From: Candidatus Saccharimonadia bacterium
Lineage (GTDB): Bacteria; Patescibacteriota; Saccharimonadia; Saccharimonadales; Saccharimonadaceae
Assembly (NCBI GenBank): GCA_023260255.1
Contig: JALQVV010000036.1
Span: 1 to 37,802, forward strand
Length of the DNA stretch: 37,802 bases
Direction: 5' to 3'
Shown here piece by piece: positions 1-7,748 of this stretch. A model generated the notes under the pieces. That model was given only the letters and a program-made list of their open reading frames with translations, was not told the origin of the DNA and ran no database searches. The translations under genes and the position numbers were made by a program. Every line of letters begins with the position of its first letter. Positions within the stretch are counted from its first letter, which is position 1.

Positions 1-326
1 CGCTCCTTTTTCAGCTCGGCAAGTTTTGATTCTATCGCTGTTTTTTGCGCTGCCGTGATTGTTCCGTCATCAACAAGCGCCTGTAGCCGGTCACTCACTT
101 GTTTTTCCCGCTCTACCTGGCGCGCCGATCGATCCGCGTCAAATACCGCCTGGACTTTTGATTTGTCCAGATTAAATGTTGATGCAATCTTATCGACAAG
201 GCTCGACATTGGATCCGTGGAACTACTACCACTCTCAGCACCGGCAATCGAGGCTGTCGCCAGACCTCCGGTCCCGACAAGCCCTACAATGCTCGCTGCA
301 ATCAATGATTTTGTTATTGTCTTCAT
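1..326 (-). CDS. Secreted helical protein, C-terminus cut by window edge
   Basis: The reading frame runs off the left edge, so only the first 108 residues are visible. It opens with a signal-peptide-like stretch (MKTITKSLIAAS, then a Gly/Ala/Val-rich core ending near SIAGAES). A Ser/Thr linker and an acidic-basic helical segment follow, with the phrases LQALVDDGTITAAQ and IESKLAELKKE. Short helical phrases of the type 'L..LV.DGTIT..Q...I' are typical of exported YckD/DUF2680-like proteins. I infer an exported helical protein of unknown role. Two ATG codons adjoin; the one at 326 is preferred because the site AAGGAG lies 4 bases upstream of it but only 1 base upstream of the first. No close downstream partner is visible. 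Confidence 0.7.
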   Translation of the reverse strand, partial: MKTITKSLIAASIVGLVGTGGLATASIAGAESGSSSTDPMSSLVDKIASTFNLDKSKVQAVFDADRSARQVEREKQVSDRLQALVDDGTITAAQKTAIESKLAELKKE

Positions 327-535
327 CATTCTCCTTCCTTTTGCCCTGACTGCTCTTCTTTTATGGTACGCCTTTAATAGACGCCGCTGCGTCATGGGCG
401 TGGCACTCCATATGTGTTCATCAGGCTTCGAATTATGTAATGTTACCCGCAGGGCAACCACTCCTAATAGTAGGCTCCTTGCTTGAAATCTAGCTGATAG
501 TGTTTCGGGCGATAGTGCTTATGAATAGAATATTA

Positions 536-564
536 TTGACATTAGGTAAAATTTAAGTTATATT
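536..564 (+). promoter_or_regulatory. sigma70-type promoter of the LPXTG protein gene
   Basis: A perfect -35 TTGACA (536-541) is followed after 17 bases by TATATT (559-564). The predicted start is about 571, leaving a leader of about 30 bases that contains GAGAGG and AAAAGG. Confidence 0.65.
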
Positions 565-601
565 CCATAACAATATTTATGGTGGGCTGAGAGGTAAAAG
601 G

Positions 602-2344
602 TTGTCCACCATGATTCGCGCACTCCGTCGAACTACTAACATAATCTTCGCACTTTTGTTGGCTGTATTTTCAGTTAATTTGTCTGGGGTTTTAACACTA
701 CAGAATGCTGCAGCTGATAAACCAGCAGGCAACAACGGCACCGTCAAAATCGGTGAATTTGATGCAGACAACGGTAACGCAAACGATCCACACGTCGGGT
801 GTAGCCTCGATGTGAAATTCTTTGGTTTTGACGAGGGCACTCGTAACGGAACAGTTACTTTTGAGGCACAGGCTCCGACAGCGGGTCAACTTGCGAGCCC
901 TATCGGTCCTCAGCCAGTCACCTTTACCGGCAGTGGTCCTGGCAACAACCTTGACTATACAAAGACATATACACTAGCTTTCACCGGTGCACCTCAGCAG
1001 AACCAAGGCTACCATGTCAAAGCGACGGTCACCGTTGACGGTGCTCAGGGTAACGACACAAAATCTAAAACTTTTTGGGTGGAGGGTTGTGGACCTACCG
1101 TTATCACACCAGCAACTCCTACCTTTATTGAAGAGTGTGGTAGCCAAAATGATAAGTATGTTATTCCTCAAACAAACGGCGTCATTTACCAAGTAAAGAT
1201 TAACAATGGCAGTTTCCAGACTGTTCCCGCAAACACCTACACGGTATTTCCTGCAGGTGCAGTTGTTGTAGTGAAAGCTTTGCCAGTAGACAACACTGTT
1301 ATCCTCGATGGAACGACAAGCTGGTCATTCGATTTTAGTACAGCAAAGTGTGAGGTCACTGCAACCACACCAGAAAAGATCGATGTTTGTGGAACCGACA
1401 ATGATAAATACGTCATTCCTTCTACACCTCACGTTACTTACAAAGTACGCACCAGCCTACTCAATTACGATGTAAAAGTCGCGGGGACATATAGCCTGAA
1501 CACATTCCAAAAACTGTTCGGTGTTAAGATTATAGCCGAAGCTGATGCAGGCTATACTCTAACTGGCCAAAAAACATGGGATTTTGATTATAGCTCACGC
1601 CCATGTGAAATAACTGCTGCTGCGCCAACCAAGATTGACGAATGTGGCACTGCTAATGATAAATACATTATCCCTGAGTCTGAACACGTAAAATACTACG
1701 TCAACCTGTCTCCAATCGCTAAACCTGCGGGCGAATACACAGCAGGACATATCGTTGGCATCATTGCCGTACCAGATCCTGGCTATGTCATCACCTCGCA
1801 GTTTGCATGGGTATTCGTTTACACCAACACTGCTTGCCCCGTATCGGTTACTCCAGGTGAAGTCACCAGTGTGAACCCATGTGGCACCGATCAAGATGGC
1901 TTTACTATCCCATCAACAACGGGTGTTATTTACAAAAACGGTGACGAAGTTTTGACACCAGGCTTCCACCCTGCAACCGGTACAGTAACAATCGTTGCCG
2001 AAGCAGCGGCTGGTTACGTCCTAACAGAACCTGCAAGCTGGACATTTACTTACACCAACGAAGCATGTCCGCCAGAGCCTTGTACGCCAACGATGGTCAC
2101 GCTGCAGGACCTAACCCTCCTTAGCCAAACTCAGTCCGACGACGATTGTCCTATCTATAATGGCAATCAAGGTGGTGAAACACCAACACCTAAGCCAGCC
2201 GTACCAGCAGGTATTGAACTGCCAGAAACAGGTGCCAATGAAGGCAATGCTCTCGCAAAGGCATTCACACTACTGATCGCCGGCCTGACGACCTACGGCA
2301 TCATGTTCTTCCTGATCAACCGCCGCCAACTTTCAAAGAAATAA
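602..2344 (+). CDS. LPETG-anchored surface protein with four Cys-containing repeats
   Basis: An exported protein predicted to be linked covalently to the cell surface by a sortase. After a signal peptide (about residues 5-38) comes a region of about 130 residues, then four repeats of about 75-80 residues (about 172-250, 257-335, 342-412 and 419-489). Each repeat carries the motif CGT-x-x-D-K/G-Y/F-x-IP near its start and a second Cys near its end after an aromatic W-x-F-x-Y strand, which suggests one disulfide per repeat in an Ig-like beta fold. The tail has LPETG (540-544), a hydrophobic span and a basic end (NRRQLSKK), the classic sorting signal. The start is ambiguous: TTG at 602 has GAGAGG 7 bases upstream, while ATG at 611 has AAAAGG 9 bases upstream. 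No sortase gene is in the window. An adhesin for contact with a host cell is a reasonable inference. Confidence 0.88.
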   Translation: MSTMIRALRRTTNIIFALLLAVFSVNLSGVLTLQNAAADKPAGNNGTVKIGEFDADNGNANDPHVGCSLDVKFFGFDEGTRNGTVTFEAQAPTAGQLASPIGPQPVTFTGSGPGNNLDYTKTYTLAFTGAPQQNQGYHVKATVTVDGAQGNDTKSKTFWVEGCGPTVITPATPTFIEECGSQNDKYVIPQTNGVIYQVKINNGSFQTVPANTYTVFPAGAVVVVKALPVDNTVILDGTTSWSFDFSTAKCEVTATTPEKIDVCGTDNDKYVIPSTPHVTYKVRTSLLNYDVKVAGTYSLNTFQKLFGVKIIAEADAGYTLTGQKTWDFDYSSRPCEITAAAPTKIDECGTANDKYIIPESEHVKYYVNLSPIAKPAGEYTAGHIVGIIAVPDPGYVITSQFAWVFVYTNTACPVSVTPGEVTSVNPCGTDQDGFTIPSTTGVIYKNGDEVLTPGFHPATGTVTIVAEAAAGYVLTEPASWTFTYTNEACPPEPCTPTMVTLQDLTLLSQTQSDDDCPIYNGNQGGETPTPKPAVPAGIELPETGANEGNALAKAFTLLIAGLTTYGIMFFLINRRQLSKK

Positions 2345-2358
2345 ATCTCTGAGTTATC

Positions 2359-2390
2359 AAAAGACGCCCACCTAACGGGCGTCTTTTGTA
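2359..2390 (+). terminator. Rho-independent terminator after the LPXTG gene
   Basis: An 11-bp perfect stem (2359-2369 with 2377-2387), 7-base loop, with T residues at the base of the stem. Confidence 0.85.
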
Positions 2391-2398
2391 TTGAGAGG

Positions 2399-2424
2399 TA
2401 TAATGAATATATGTAAGCAGGAGG
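2399..2424 (+). promoter_or_regulatory. -10 box and ribosome binding site of the VOC gene
   Basis: TATAAT at 2399-2404 lies just after the preceding terminator; AGGAGG at 2419-2424 sits 7 bases before the ATG. No convincing -35 is visible. Confidence 0.5.
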
Positions 2425-2431
2425 GCGCAAG

Positions 2432-2830
2432 ATGAAAGTAAACGCAGTTTTTAGTGGCTTTTCGGTCGATGACCAAGCCAAAGCCAAGGATTTTTATACA
2501 AATATAGTGGGGCTCACCCTAGACAGCGAAGAAATGGGGTTAAATTTTAAGTTACCACAGGGCGGCACAGTATTTGTCTACGAAAAACCTGGCCATCAAC
2601 CAGCAACCTATACCGCCCTCAACCTCGTGGTTGATGACATTGATGCAGCCGTAGATGAACTCACAAGCAAAGGTGTAACATTCGAACATTACGACAATAT
2701 GCCTGCCAAACAGGATGAAAAGGGGATTATGCGTTCGCCCGATCCGGCAAAATACGGCCCGTCAATTGCCTGGTTCAAAGATCCAGCCGGTAACATCCTC
2801 GCTGTTTTGCAAGATGACATGAAACAATGA
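2432..2830 (+). CDS. VOC-family (glyoxalase / bleomycin-resistance fold) protein
   Basis: A 132-residue protein of one VOC length. It begins KVNAVFSGFSVDD with the F-Y-x-x-x-x-G-L segment (FYTNIVGL), has a central ALNLVVDDIDAAV strand-helix and closes with WFKDPAGNILAV, the usual ending of the second beta-alpha-beta-beta-beta unit. Members use divalent metal for isomerase, dioxygenase or antibiotic-sequestration reactions; the substrate cannot be read here. AGGAGG 7 bases upstream fixes the start. The gene stands alone between a terminator upstream and an opposite-facing hairpin downstream. Confidence 0.9.
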   Translation: MKVNAVFSGFSVDDQAKAKDFYTNIVGLTLDSEEMGLNFKLPQGGTVFVYEKPGHQPATYTALNLVVDDIDAAVDELTSKGVTFEHYDNMPAKQDEKGIMRSPDPAKYGPSIAWFKDPAGNILAVLQDDMKQ

Positions 2831-2852
2831 TCACATCGCTAGCAGCGTTCAG

Positions 2853-2887
2853 CAAAAAAGTAAGCCTCGCCCCATAGGAGCGAGGCT
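2853..2887 (-). terminator. Minus-strand terminator closing the Cys-rich ORF / terpene operon
   Basis: An 8-bp perfect stem (2863-2870 with 2880-2887), and on the minus strand it is followed by a T tract (A tract 2854-2859 on plus). Confidence 0.7.
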
Positions 2888-2924
2888 CAACTTCAGGGCG
2901 AGGATACACCTCCAATGGCGTTAT

Positions 2925-3146
2925 CTAGTGTTGGTGCTCATGGCTATTGCAGAGAGCGACAGCACAGAGAAAGTCGCTCGTCTTGCTACCGCAAAGATGC
3001 GTCGCCTGCCCGCCACATATGAAACAGATCGTTTCTAGGTGTCTCATGCAGTAGATCGCATCTTGCATGACATCCTTTCCGCATTCACTGATTCCGGCCA
3101 ATCTGAATTCACAGACACTCAGTTGCGTTGCGCCGAACCAACCCAA
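2925..3146 (-). CDS. Small Cys/His-rich, probably zinc-binding protein
   Basis: 73 residues starting at TTG 3146, supported by AGGAG 6 bases upstream. The second half is dense in possible metal ligands: C-G-K-D, Y-C-M-R-H, C-F-I-C-G-G, T-H-L-C, a further Cys, then L-C-N-S-H-E-H-Q-H at the end. A CxxC followed by H, C, C and C-x2-H-x-H fits one or two zinc sites. It lies 99 bases downstream of the terpene-cyclase-like gene on the same strand and directly before a terminator, so it may be the last gene of that operon. I do not recognise a named family. The start codon is non-standard, but the good ribosome site and ligand spacing argue against a chance ORF. Confidence 0.55.
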   Translation of the reverse strand: MGWFGATQLSVCEFRLAGISECGKDVMQDAIYCMRHLETICFICGGQATHLCGSKTSDFLCAVALCNSHEHQH

Positions 3147-3245
3147 CGTATTCTCCTATCACAATTGCACACGCCAAAGGACTGCATATTGATAATAACA
3201 ATCAGGATAAAAAGGCGGGGTTACTTATCTCACACAAATAATTCA

Positions 3246-5180
3246 TTAGTTGTTATAAGCATCGAGGAAACGCTCCGTTCGCCCAAGCGTCGCAAGTGTT
3301 TCGTTGATAGATAAATCTATTTGTTCGACCAATTGCCTCAGAAAATTCTCTTCCTGAAAAAGCTCGCTGCGACGTATCGCCACTTTGCTCTGACGAGTAT
3401 GATACTTCATCCGTTTACATAATTGAGGCAGCGTGTGATGCCAGAACTGGCGCTCAAGTTTTGGGATCAGTTGATCAACTGCGTACTCGCCCGGTTCATA
3501 ATTCAATTCACCCAAGATCCTCGTCACGACATAGGTGATGCGACCAGCTTGTAAATCTTCTTTCCAGTCATGTAAATCATCGTTCAGCTGACGTGCGATG
3601 ATATAGTGCCGAAGCGCAGTGAGTAGCTGTTTAGCGCTCTCTTGATCAGGCGACACACCCGCAGCCGCAACAACACCAAGCGCGGGCAGTGCATGACCAA
3701 GCGAACGCTCGGCTAGAGCATCGAGCCGTTTGTAATCAGGTAATTTAGCAATCATTATTCGCTCGCCGTCAACGACAAACCGAGCATGCGTCACTTCCCA
3801 CACATTGGCGGCATCGATCGTATCAAATACATCACGCACAATATGCTGAAATGTATGTTTTTTCGGAAGCACCCGACCAAAAGATTCGACCGACCGACGC
3901 ATCATCACATTTGCCGCAGACAAATAGCGAGGATCACCTTCATCGTCCAAAAAATCATCATATATTGTATAAGCAATCCATCCATAGAGATTGGCAAGGC
4001 TAAGGTTGTTAAGGATATGCCGAGGCAAACGCCGTTGCTGTTTTAGTGATGAGGCAACAAGGTACGGCAGTAATGTAATTTCGTGCGCATTTCTCCCAGA
4101 CGCCGTGCGGTCGATCATGGCTAGTACGCTACGGCGAAGTGTTTTGTCTAATTGCCCCGCTTCTTGGCGAGCCTGCTCAAACACAACAATCGAGCGTGGA
4201 TCAAGTACGGAGGGTTGGACATCTTCCGCCAATCGAGGGGAACTATGCGAATAGCGCTCAAGTGCTTCGATAGCAAATGCCGTTACTAGTGCAGACGAAC
4301 CAGCATAATACGTCTCCCCGCCTCGCTTACGATCCAGCCATACCGCCTCGTTTGGCCACGAGCCATCAGTTTGTTGCGTTTTGATCAGATACTCAATTGC
4401 AGCTTCGGGCACCGCCTCACTCAGCCGTATAAGCGACGATACACAAAGTGCTGTTCGCAGTGGCGAACGACCAATAGTTGACTGGAGTTTTTGTCGTAAC
4501 CACCTGGTCAACTTTTTTTGCGATCTACCCTTGTACACACTGGCCACATAATATGCCACCAGTTCCTCATGAGGATAATACGGCGATGCAAACACCCCAG
4601 CCTGAACCGCTCGCTCTAAAAGATCCACCACATTTGGCAGCGAACTCCCAATCAAAGATAAAAAATAGGCAACGTTTGCATTTACAGCAACATCAACATC
4701 TTGCCATACCTTTGCTGCGCCAGGTGGTACTAGCCAGGTTTTGTAGGGACCACCAACGTGTGATTCTGTGGCAAGCAGGAGTTTGACACTATGTGCCAAC
4801 ACGGTTTCATCAACCAATGAACTATCGTGCAGCCATAGACCCGCAAGAGCACAAAACGTATCATCCAAGTCATCAGGATATGACATCGTCTTATACTCAT
4901 GGCTACCACGATCCCAATAATTCAATGACCATCGTTCACTCTTTTGCGATAGCAAGTATTGTGCAAGTTTGTCCTTTACCGTTTGCGCTTGCCGAAGCGT
5001 CACCTCACCAAGCACTCTTAAAATCAGTGCTGAACCGAAGACAATTTTGTACTCTTTGCCAGTAGACGATAGAGTATCATTCATGAAAACAGTTGTCGTA
5101 AAACCACCATCTGGTAGTTGCCGCGAGGCAAGAAACAGCGTGCCTCGTTCTATGCTTTGACTAATTTTTACTGCGCCCAT
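3246..5180 (-). CDS. Two-domain terpene-cyclase-like enzyme (class II-like plus class I-like)
   Basis: A 644-residue protein. The N-terminal half (about 1-320) is alpha/alpha-barrel-like with squalene-cyclase style repeats: RQLPDGGF near 20-27, QQTDGSWP near 269-276, and YPDDLDDT at 101-108, which contains DxDD (D104-D107), the acid motif of class II terpene cyclases. The C-terminal half (about 340-644) resembles a class I isoprenoid fold: YDDFLDDEGD holds DDxxD (D408-D412), and LNDDLHDWKED near 532-542 holds a second DDxxD. By family knowledge these would protonate and then ionise a prenyl diphosphate; the substrate is unknown. It starts inside the 3' end of the histidine kinase gene (20-base overlap), so the two are probably translationally coupled. 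The barrel is short for a class II enzyme with a full gamma domain. A prenyltransferase or a non-catalytic relative is possible. Confidence 0.75.
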   Translation of the reverse strand: MGAVKISQSIERGTLFLASRQLPDGGFTTTVFMNDTLSSTGKEYKIVFGSALILRVLGEVTLRQAQTVKDKLAQYLLSQKSERWSLNYWDRGSHEYKTMSYPDDLDDTFCALAGLWLHDSSLVDETVLAHSVKLLLATESHVGGPYKTWLVPPGAAKVWQDVDVAVNANVAYFLSLIGSSLPNVVDLLERAVQAGVFASPYYPHEELVAYYVASVYKGRSQKKLTRWLRQKLQSTIGRSPLRTALCVSSLIRLSEAVPEAAIEYLIKTQQTDGSWPNEAVWLDRKRGGETYYAGSSALVTAFAIEALERYSHSSPRLAEDVQPSVLDPRSIVVFEQARQEAGQLDKTLRRSVLAMIDRTASGRNAHEITLLPYLVASSLKQQRRLPRHILNNLSLANLYGWIAYTIYDDFLDDEGDPRYLSAANVMMRRSVESFGRVLPKKHTFQHIVRDVFDTIDAANVWEVTHARFVVDGERIMIAKLPDYKRLDALAERSLGHALPALGVVAAAGVSPDQESAKQLLTALRHYIIARQLNDDLHDWKEDLQAGRITYVVTRILGELNYEPGEYAVDQLIPKLERQFWHHTLPQLCKRMKYHTRQSKVAIRRSELFQEENFLRQLVEQIDLSINETLATLGRTERFLDAYNN

Positions 5181-6567
5181 GTCGAGGCAAAGTCACGGTA
5201 AATACCGTTCCAGTTTTGTGATTGCTACTGACGGTAATCGTTCCTCCGAAATCTTTCTGTACCATACTGCGCGCAATCGAAAGCCCCATGCCACTGCCAT
5301 TCTTTTTGGTTGTATAAAAAGGATCAAAAATCCTTTCTTGTTTAGCAGGGGAAATACCGCCACCATGATCAATAACAAGTATCACAATCTCATGAGAAAA
5401 GTTTTCTACCATGACATACACCGAACGTTCTGATTGTTTTTGACCTTCGTACGCGTCGATGCTGTTAGAGATAATATTCGTCATAATCTGCCAAAAATGA
5501 TTCACGCTGCCTCTGTACATCAATTCACTACGCTCAGGTGCACTTTGCCATTCCAATGTGACCCGCGCTGCACTGGCCTTGTACTCAAGTATTCGCATCA
5601 CTTGATCAATTTCATCGGCTATATTAAACCGCGAAACAACCGCTTCGCCTTTGATTTGCCTGCGTACCTGGCCGGTCAAACTATCGAGATGGCGAATACT
5701 TTGCTGAACACGCTGTAGTGCTTTAGAGCGATTCTGTTTTGCCTGTTTAAGGTCTTCGATGTCGAGCGACAACACTGCCAAGTAATTCGCCATGTCATGG
5801 AGTAACGCTGTGCTCATATGACCAAGTTCAGCAAAACGATAGAGTTCTTGTACGCGCACCATATGCGCTTCTTGCAGCTGCCGAGTACGCTCCTCCACCT
5901 TTACTTCCAGCAGTTCTTTCTGACGAAGCAGGGCTTTTTCCGAGCGACGCGCTCGTTTGAGTGACTGATCCATTGAACGATTAAATAACCACGATACGAC
6001 AGCAACATTTGCCAGAATGATGCTATAGGCAACAACGTCATACCACGAAATAATATTAAGTGCCCACGAGGTATCGGGATGAATAATACTTCGCGAAGCA
6101 AGCCACGTAAAAAGACTAATTGTCCCCACCGCAAGGAAAAGTGCGTAAAGTGCGTATCGAGCGCTGAGCAATATTCCCGCAAGTATAATACTAAACGCAT
6201 ACATTAACTGACTAACAGGATTATGCATCCCCCAGGCATAGCCAACTCCCACTGCACCCAAGAAATAAAATCCAAGTAATACTATCGTGGGAAGCAGTAA
6301 ACTCCCCCTCCTGAATCGCCCATAGAGTCCAGCCAGGATAATCAAAATCGAAGCTGCTATGAATATTCGTCCCCATAAATACTCGCGGTGAAGCATCCAG
6401 AGGTTGCCGAGTAAAACAACGAGGATCCCCACAACAAAAGCCATAGTACTGAGCAGAAGTATATTCAGAACCTGCTCTTTACTGCGACGGTCAGGATCTT
6501 GTGAATAGGTACTAAATAAAAAACGAATCCCCCGCTTTAATCCATGAATAGCAGGGGATCGTGTCAT
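5161..6567 (-). CDS. Membrane sensor histidine kinase
   Basis: 468 residues. About six membrane spans occupy residues 35-195, with only short loops outside. A coiled coil follows (about 205-235), then the dimerisation helix with phospho-acceptor H257 in ALLHDMANYLAVLS, and a HATPase domain with N box N364-IISNSID, G1 DHGGGIS (400-406), F box IFDPFYTT (413-420) and G2 GSGMGLSIAR (424-433). The sensor is all membrane, as in kinases that read lipids or small peptides. It lies between a 39-residue peptide gene upstream and a terpene-cyclase-like gene downstream; its cognate regulator is two genes upstream. The ATG at 6567 follows a weak AAGGTG site about 12 bases away. Confidence 0.92.
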   Translation of the reverse strand: MTRSPAIHGLKRGIRFLFSTYSQDPDRRSKEQVLNILLLSTMAFVVGILVVLLGNLWMLHREYLWGRIFIAASILIILAGLYGRFRRGSLLLPTIVLLGFYFLGAVGVGYAWGMHNPVSQLMYAFSIILAGILLSARYALYALFLAVGTISLFTWLASRSIIHPDTSWALNIISWYDVVAYSIILANVAVVSWLFNRSMDQSLKRARRSEKALLRQKELLEVKVEERTRQLQEAHMVRVQELYRFAELGHMSTALLHDMANYLAVLSLDIEDLKQAKQNRSKALQRVQQSIRHLDSLTGQVRRQIKGEAVVSRFNIADEIDQVMRILEYKASAARVTLEWQSAPERSELMYRGSVNHFWQIMTNIISNSIDAYEGQKQSERSVYVMVENFSHEIVILVIDHGGGISPAKQERIFDPFYTTKKNGSGMGLSIARSMVQKDFGGTITVSSNHKTGTVFTVTLPRHGRSKN

Positions 6568-6587
6568 TTTCTTCTTGTCACCTTATC

Positions 6588-6707
6588 TTATTCTGCGACA
6601 TCAGCCCAAGGAGCCGCAATCTCTGCCTGGTTGATGAGTTGGCTCTCAACAACCTCTGCGCCTCGTGCCTCATTGTCGGTTAAAATATTTGTAATCACAC
6701 TTTGCAT
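6588..6707 (-). CDS. 39-residue peptide gene between regulator and kinase
   Basis: A short ORF with start ATG at 6707 and AAAGGA 9 bases upstream; the stop is 20 bases before the kinase start. The peptide begins MQSVITNILTDNEARGAE and ends QAEIAAPWADVAE. It is acidic, has no Cys, and has no hydrophobic signal-like core. It fills nearly the whole gap between the response regulator and kinase genes. That position is where autoinducing-peptide or ribosomal-peptide precursors sit in other two-component loci. I infer a signal peptide, a precursor modified by the downstream enzyme, or a small regulator. I do not recognise the family. Confidence 0.55.
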   Translation of the reverse strand: MQSVITNILTDNEARGAEVVESQLINQAEIAAPWADVAE

Positions 6708-6740
6708 ACTCGCCCATCCTTTCGCAATTATGTTGTATTT

Positions 6741-7427
6741 TTATAATACCATGTCGTGGTCTTCTATTGTATATCCTACACCATGTGCTGTTTTTATCAG
6801 TGGTTTTGTGAATGGCCGATCAACTTTATCGCGCAAATATTTGATATGTACACGTACGGTTGGTTTTCGTTCATCGGTATCGCTTCTGTCCCATACATCT
6901 CGCAAGATCATGTCGGGTGACACCGGCTTGCCCAGATTGCGCACAAGATATTCCAAAATCTCATATTCTTTGCGGCGTAGATGAATAGGTACGCCTCCTC
7001 GCGTCACTGTCCGCCTGGAAGGATTGATTATAAGATCACCTACTTCCAGCAAAGACAATGGCGAATCAGCCTGCCGACGGCGTAGGAGTGCATAAATCCG
7101 CGCATCTAACTCAGCAAACTCGAATGGCTTTGTTAAGTAATCGTCAGCGCCGCTCTCAAACAAACGAACCTTGGTGTCCGTATCACTTTCGGCAGTCAAA
7201 ATAAGAATTGGCATCATCATACCCGCCTGCCGCAAATGAGCGCAGACTTCTTCGCCACTTATATCTGGAAGGCCAAGATCAAGAATGACAACATCATACG
7301 GTCTGGTTTTGGCGAGTTCTTCGCCTTCGACACCAGTGTACGCCGTATCGATAGTAAAACGATCCTCTAAATGGGTCTCTAACCTCTCGGTGAGAAACAC
7401 ATTATCATCAACAATCAGCAGCCTCAT
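6741..7427 (-). CDS. OmpR-family response regulator
   Basis: 228 residues. The receiver domain (1-115) has the acidic pair D7-D8, phospho-acceptor D50 in VVILDLGLPD, the switch Thr in LILTAESD and the Lys of LTKPFEFAE. A winged-helix DNA-binding domain follows (about 125-225) with LRRKEYEILEYLVRN and the wing VRVHIKYLRDKV...GVGYTI. It should be phosphorylated by the kinase encoded two genes downstream and control transcription, probably including its own operon. The start at 7427 has AGAGG 4 bases upstream. Only 33 bases separate its stop from the peptide gene. Confidence 0.95.
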   Translation of the reverse strand: MRLLIVDDNVFLTERLETHLEDRFTIDTAYTGVEGEELAKTRPYDVVILDLGLPDISGEEVCAHLRQAGMMMPILILTAESDTDTKVRLFESGADDYLTKPFEFAELDARIYALLRRRQADSPLSLLEVGDLIINPSRRTVTRGGVPIHLRRKEYEILEYLVRNLGKPVSPDMILRDVWDRSDTDERKPTVRVHIKYLRDKVDRPFTKPLIKTAHGVGYTIEDHDMVL

Positions 7428-7500
7428 ACTACCTCTACTATATCATCTATTATCCCTGGTGGCTTAAACTATTCCCCAAGTGCCACCAGTTATTCAAATA
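7428..7500 (-). promoter_or_regulatory. Promoter region with inverted-repeat operator for the two-component operon
   Basis: Upstream of the regulator an 8-bp perfect inverted repeat, CTGGTGGC (7456-7463) and GCCACCAG (7482-7489), with an 18-base spacer lies just upstream of GATAAT and TATAGT -10 candidates. There is no T tract, so an operator is more likely than a terminator. Autoregulation is an inference. Confidence 0.4.
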
Positions 7501-7501
7501 G

Positions 7502-7702
7502 CTACGCACCGAGTGTTTGCAGAACATGGAAAACAAGAATTGCAGGCCAGACGATTGCCTGCAAAAATGCCCACACAAAATCACCAAAATCATTCGCACC
7601 CTGAGCGAAATAGACAAATGCACCGACAAATGCCACAAACGCGATGAATCCTGATGGCCCTTGGTTAATTACCTTCACCTTCATACTTTCGTTCTTTGTC
7701 AT
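7502..7702 (-). CDS. Small membrane protein
   Basis: 66 residues. A short charged start (MTKNESMKVKVINQ) is followed by two hydrophobic spans (about 18-34 and 44-62: GFIAFVAFVGAFVYFA and WAFLQAIVWPAILVFHVL). AAGGAGG lies 4 bases before the ATG, which makes it a convincing gene. It is transcribed towards the two-component operon, with about 75 bases between, and could be cotranscribed or independent. The function is unknown; compact two-span proteins like this are common in CPR genomes. Confidence 0.75.
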   Translation of the reverse strand: MTKNESMKVKVINQGPSGFIAFVAFVGAFVYFAQGANDFGDFVWAFLQAIVWPAILVFHVLQTLGA

Positions 7703-7748
7703 ACACCCTCCTTGAATTAGTATCTCCAGTATAGCACCCGCTTAAGTT

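Noticed and set aside
55-486. Plus-strand ORF opposite the first gene
   Set aside because: Its content is the antisense of the secreted protein gene on minus, which has a signal peptide and ribosome site; this frame has neither.
3039-3314. Plus-strand ORF between the Cys-rich gene and the terpene gene
   Set aside because: Antisense to the Cys-rich ORF and to the 3' end of the terpene gene; no ribosome site.
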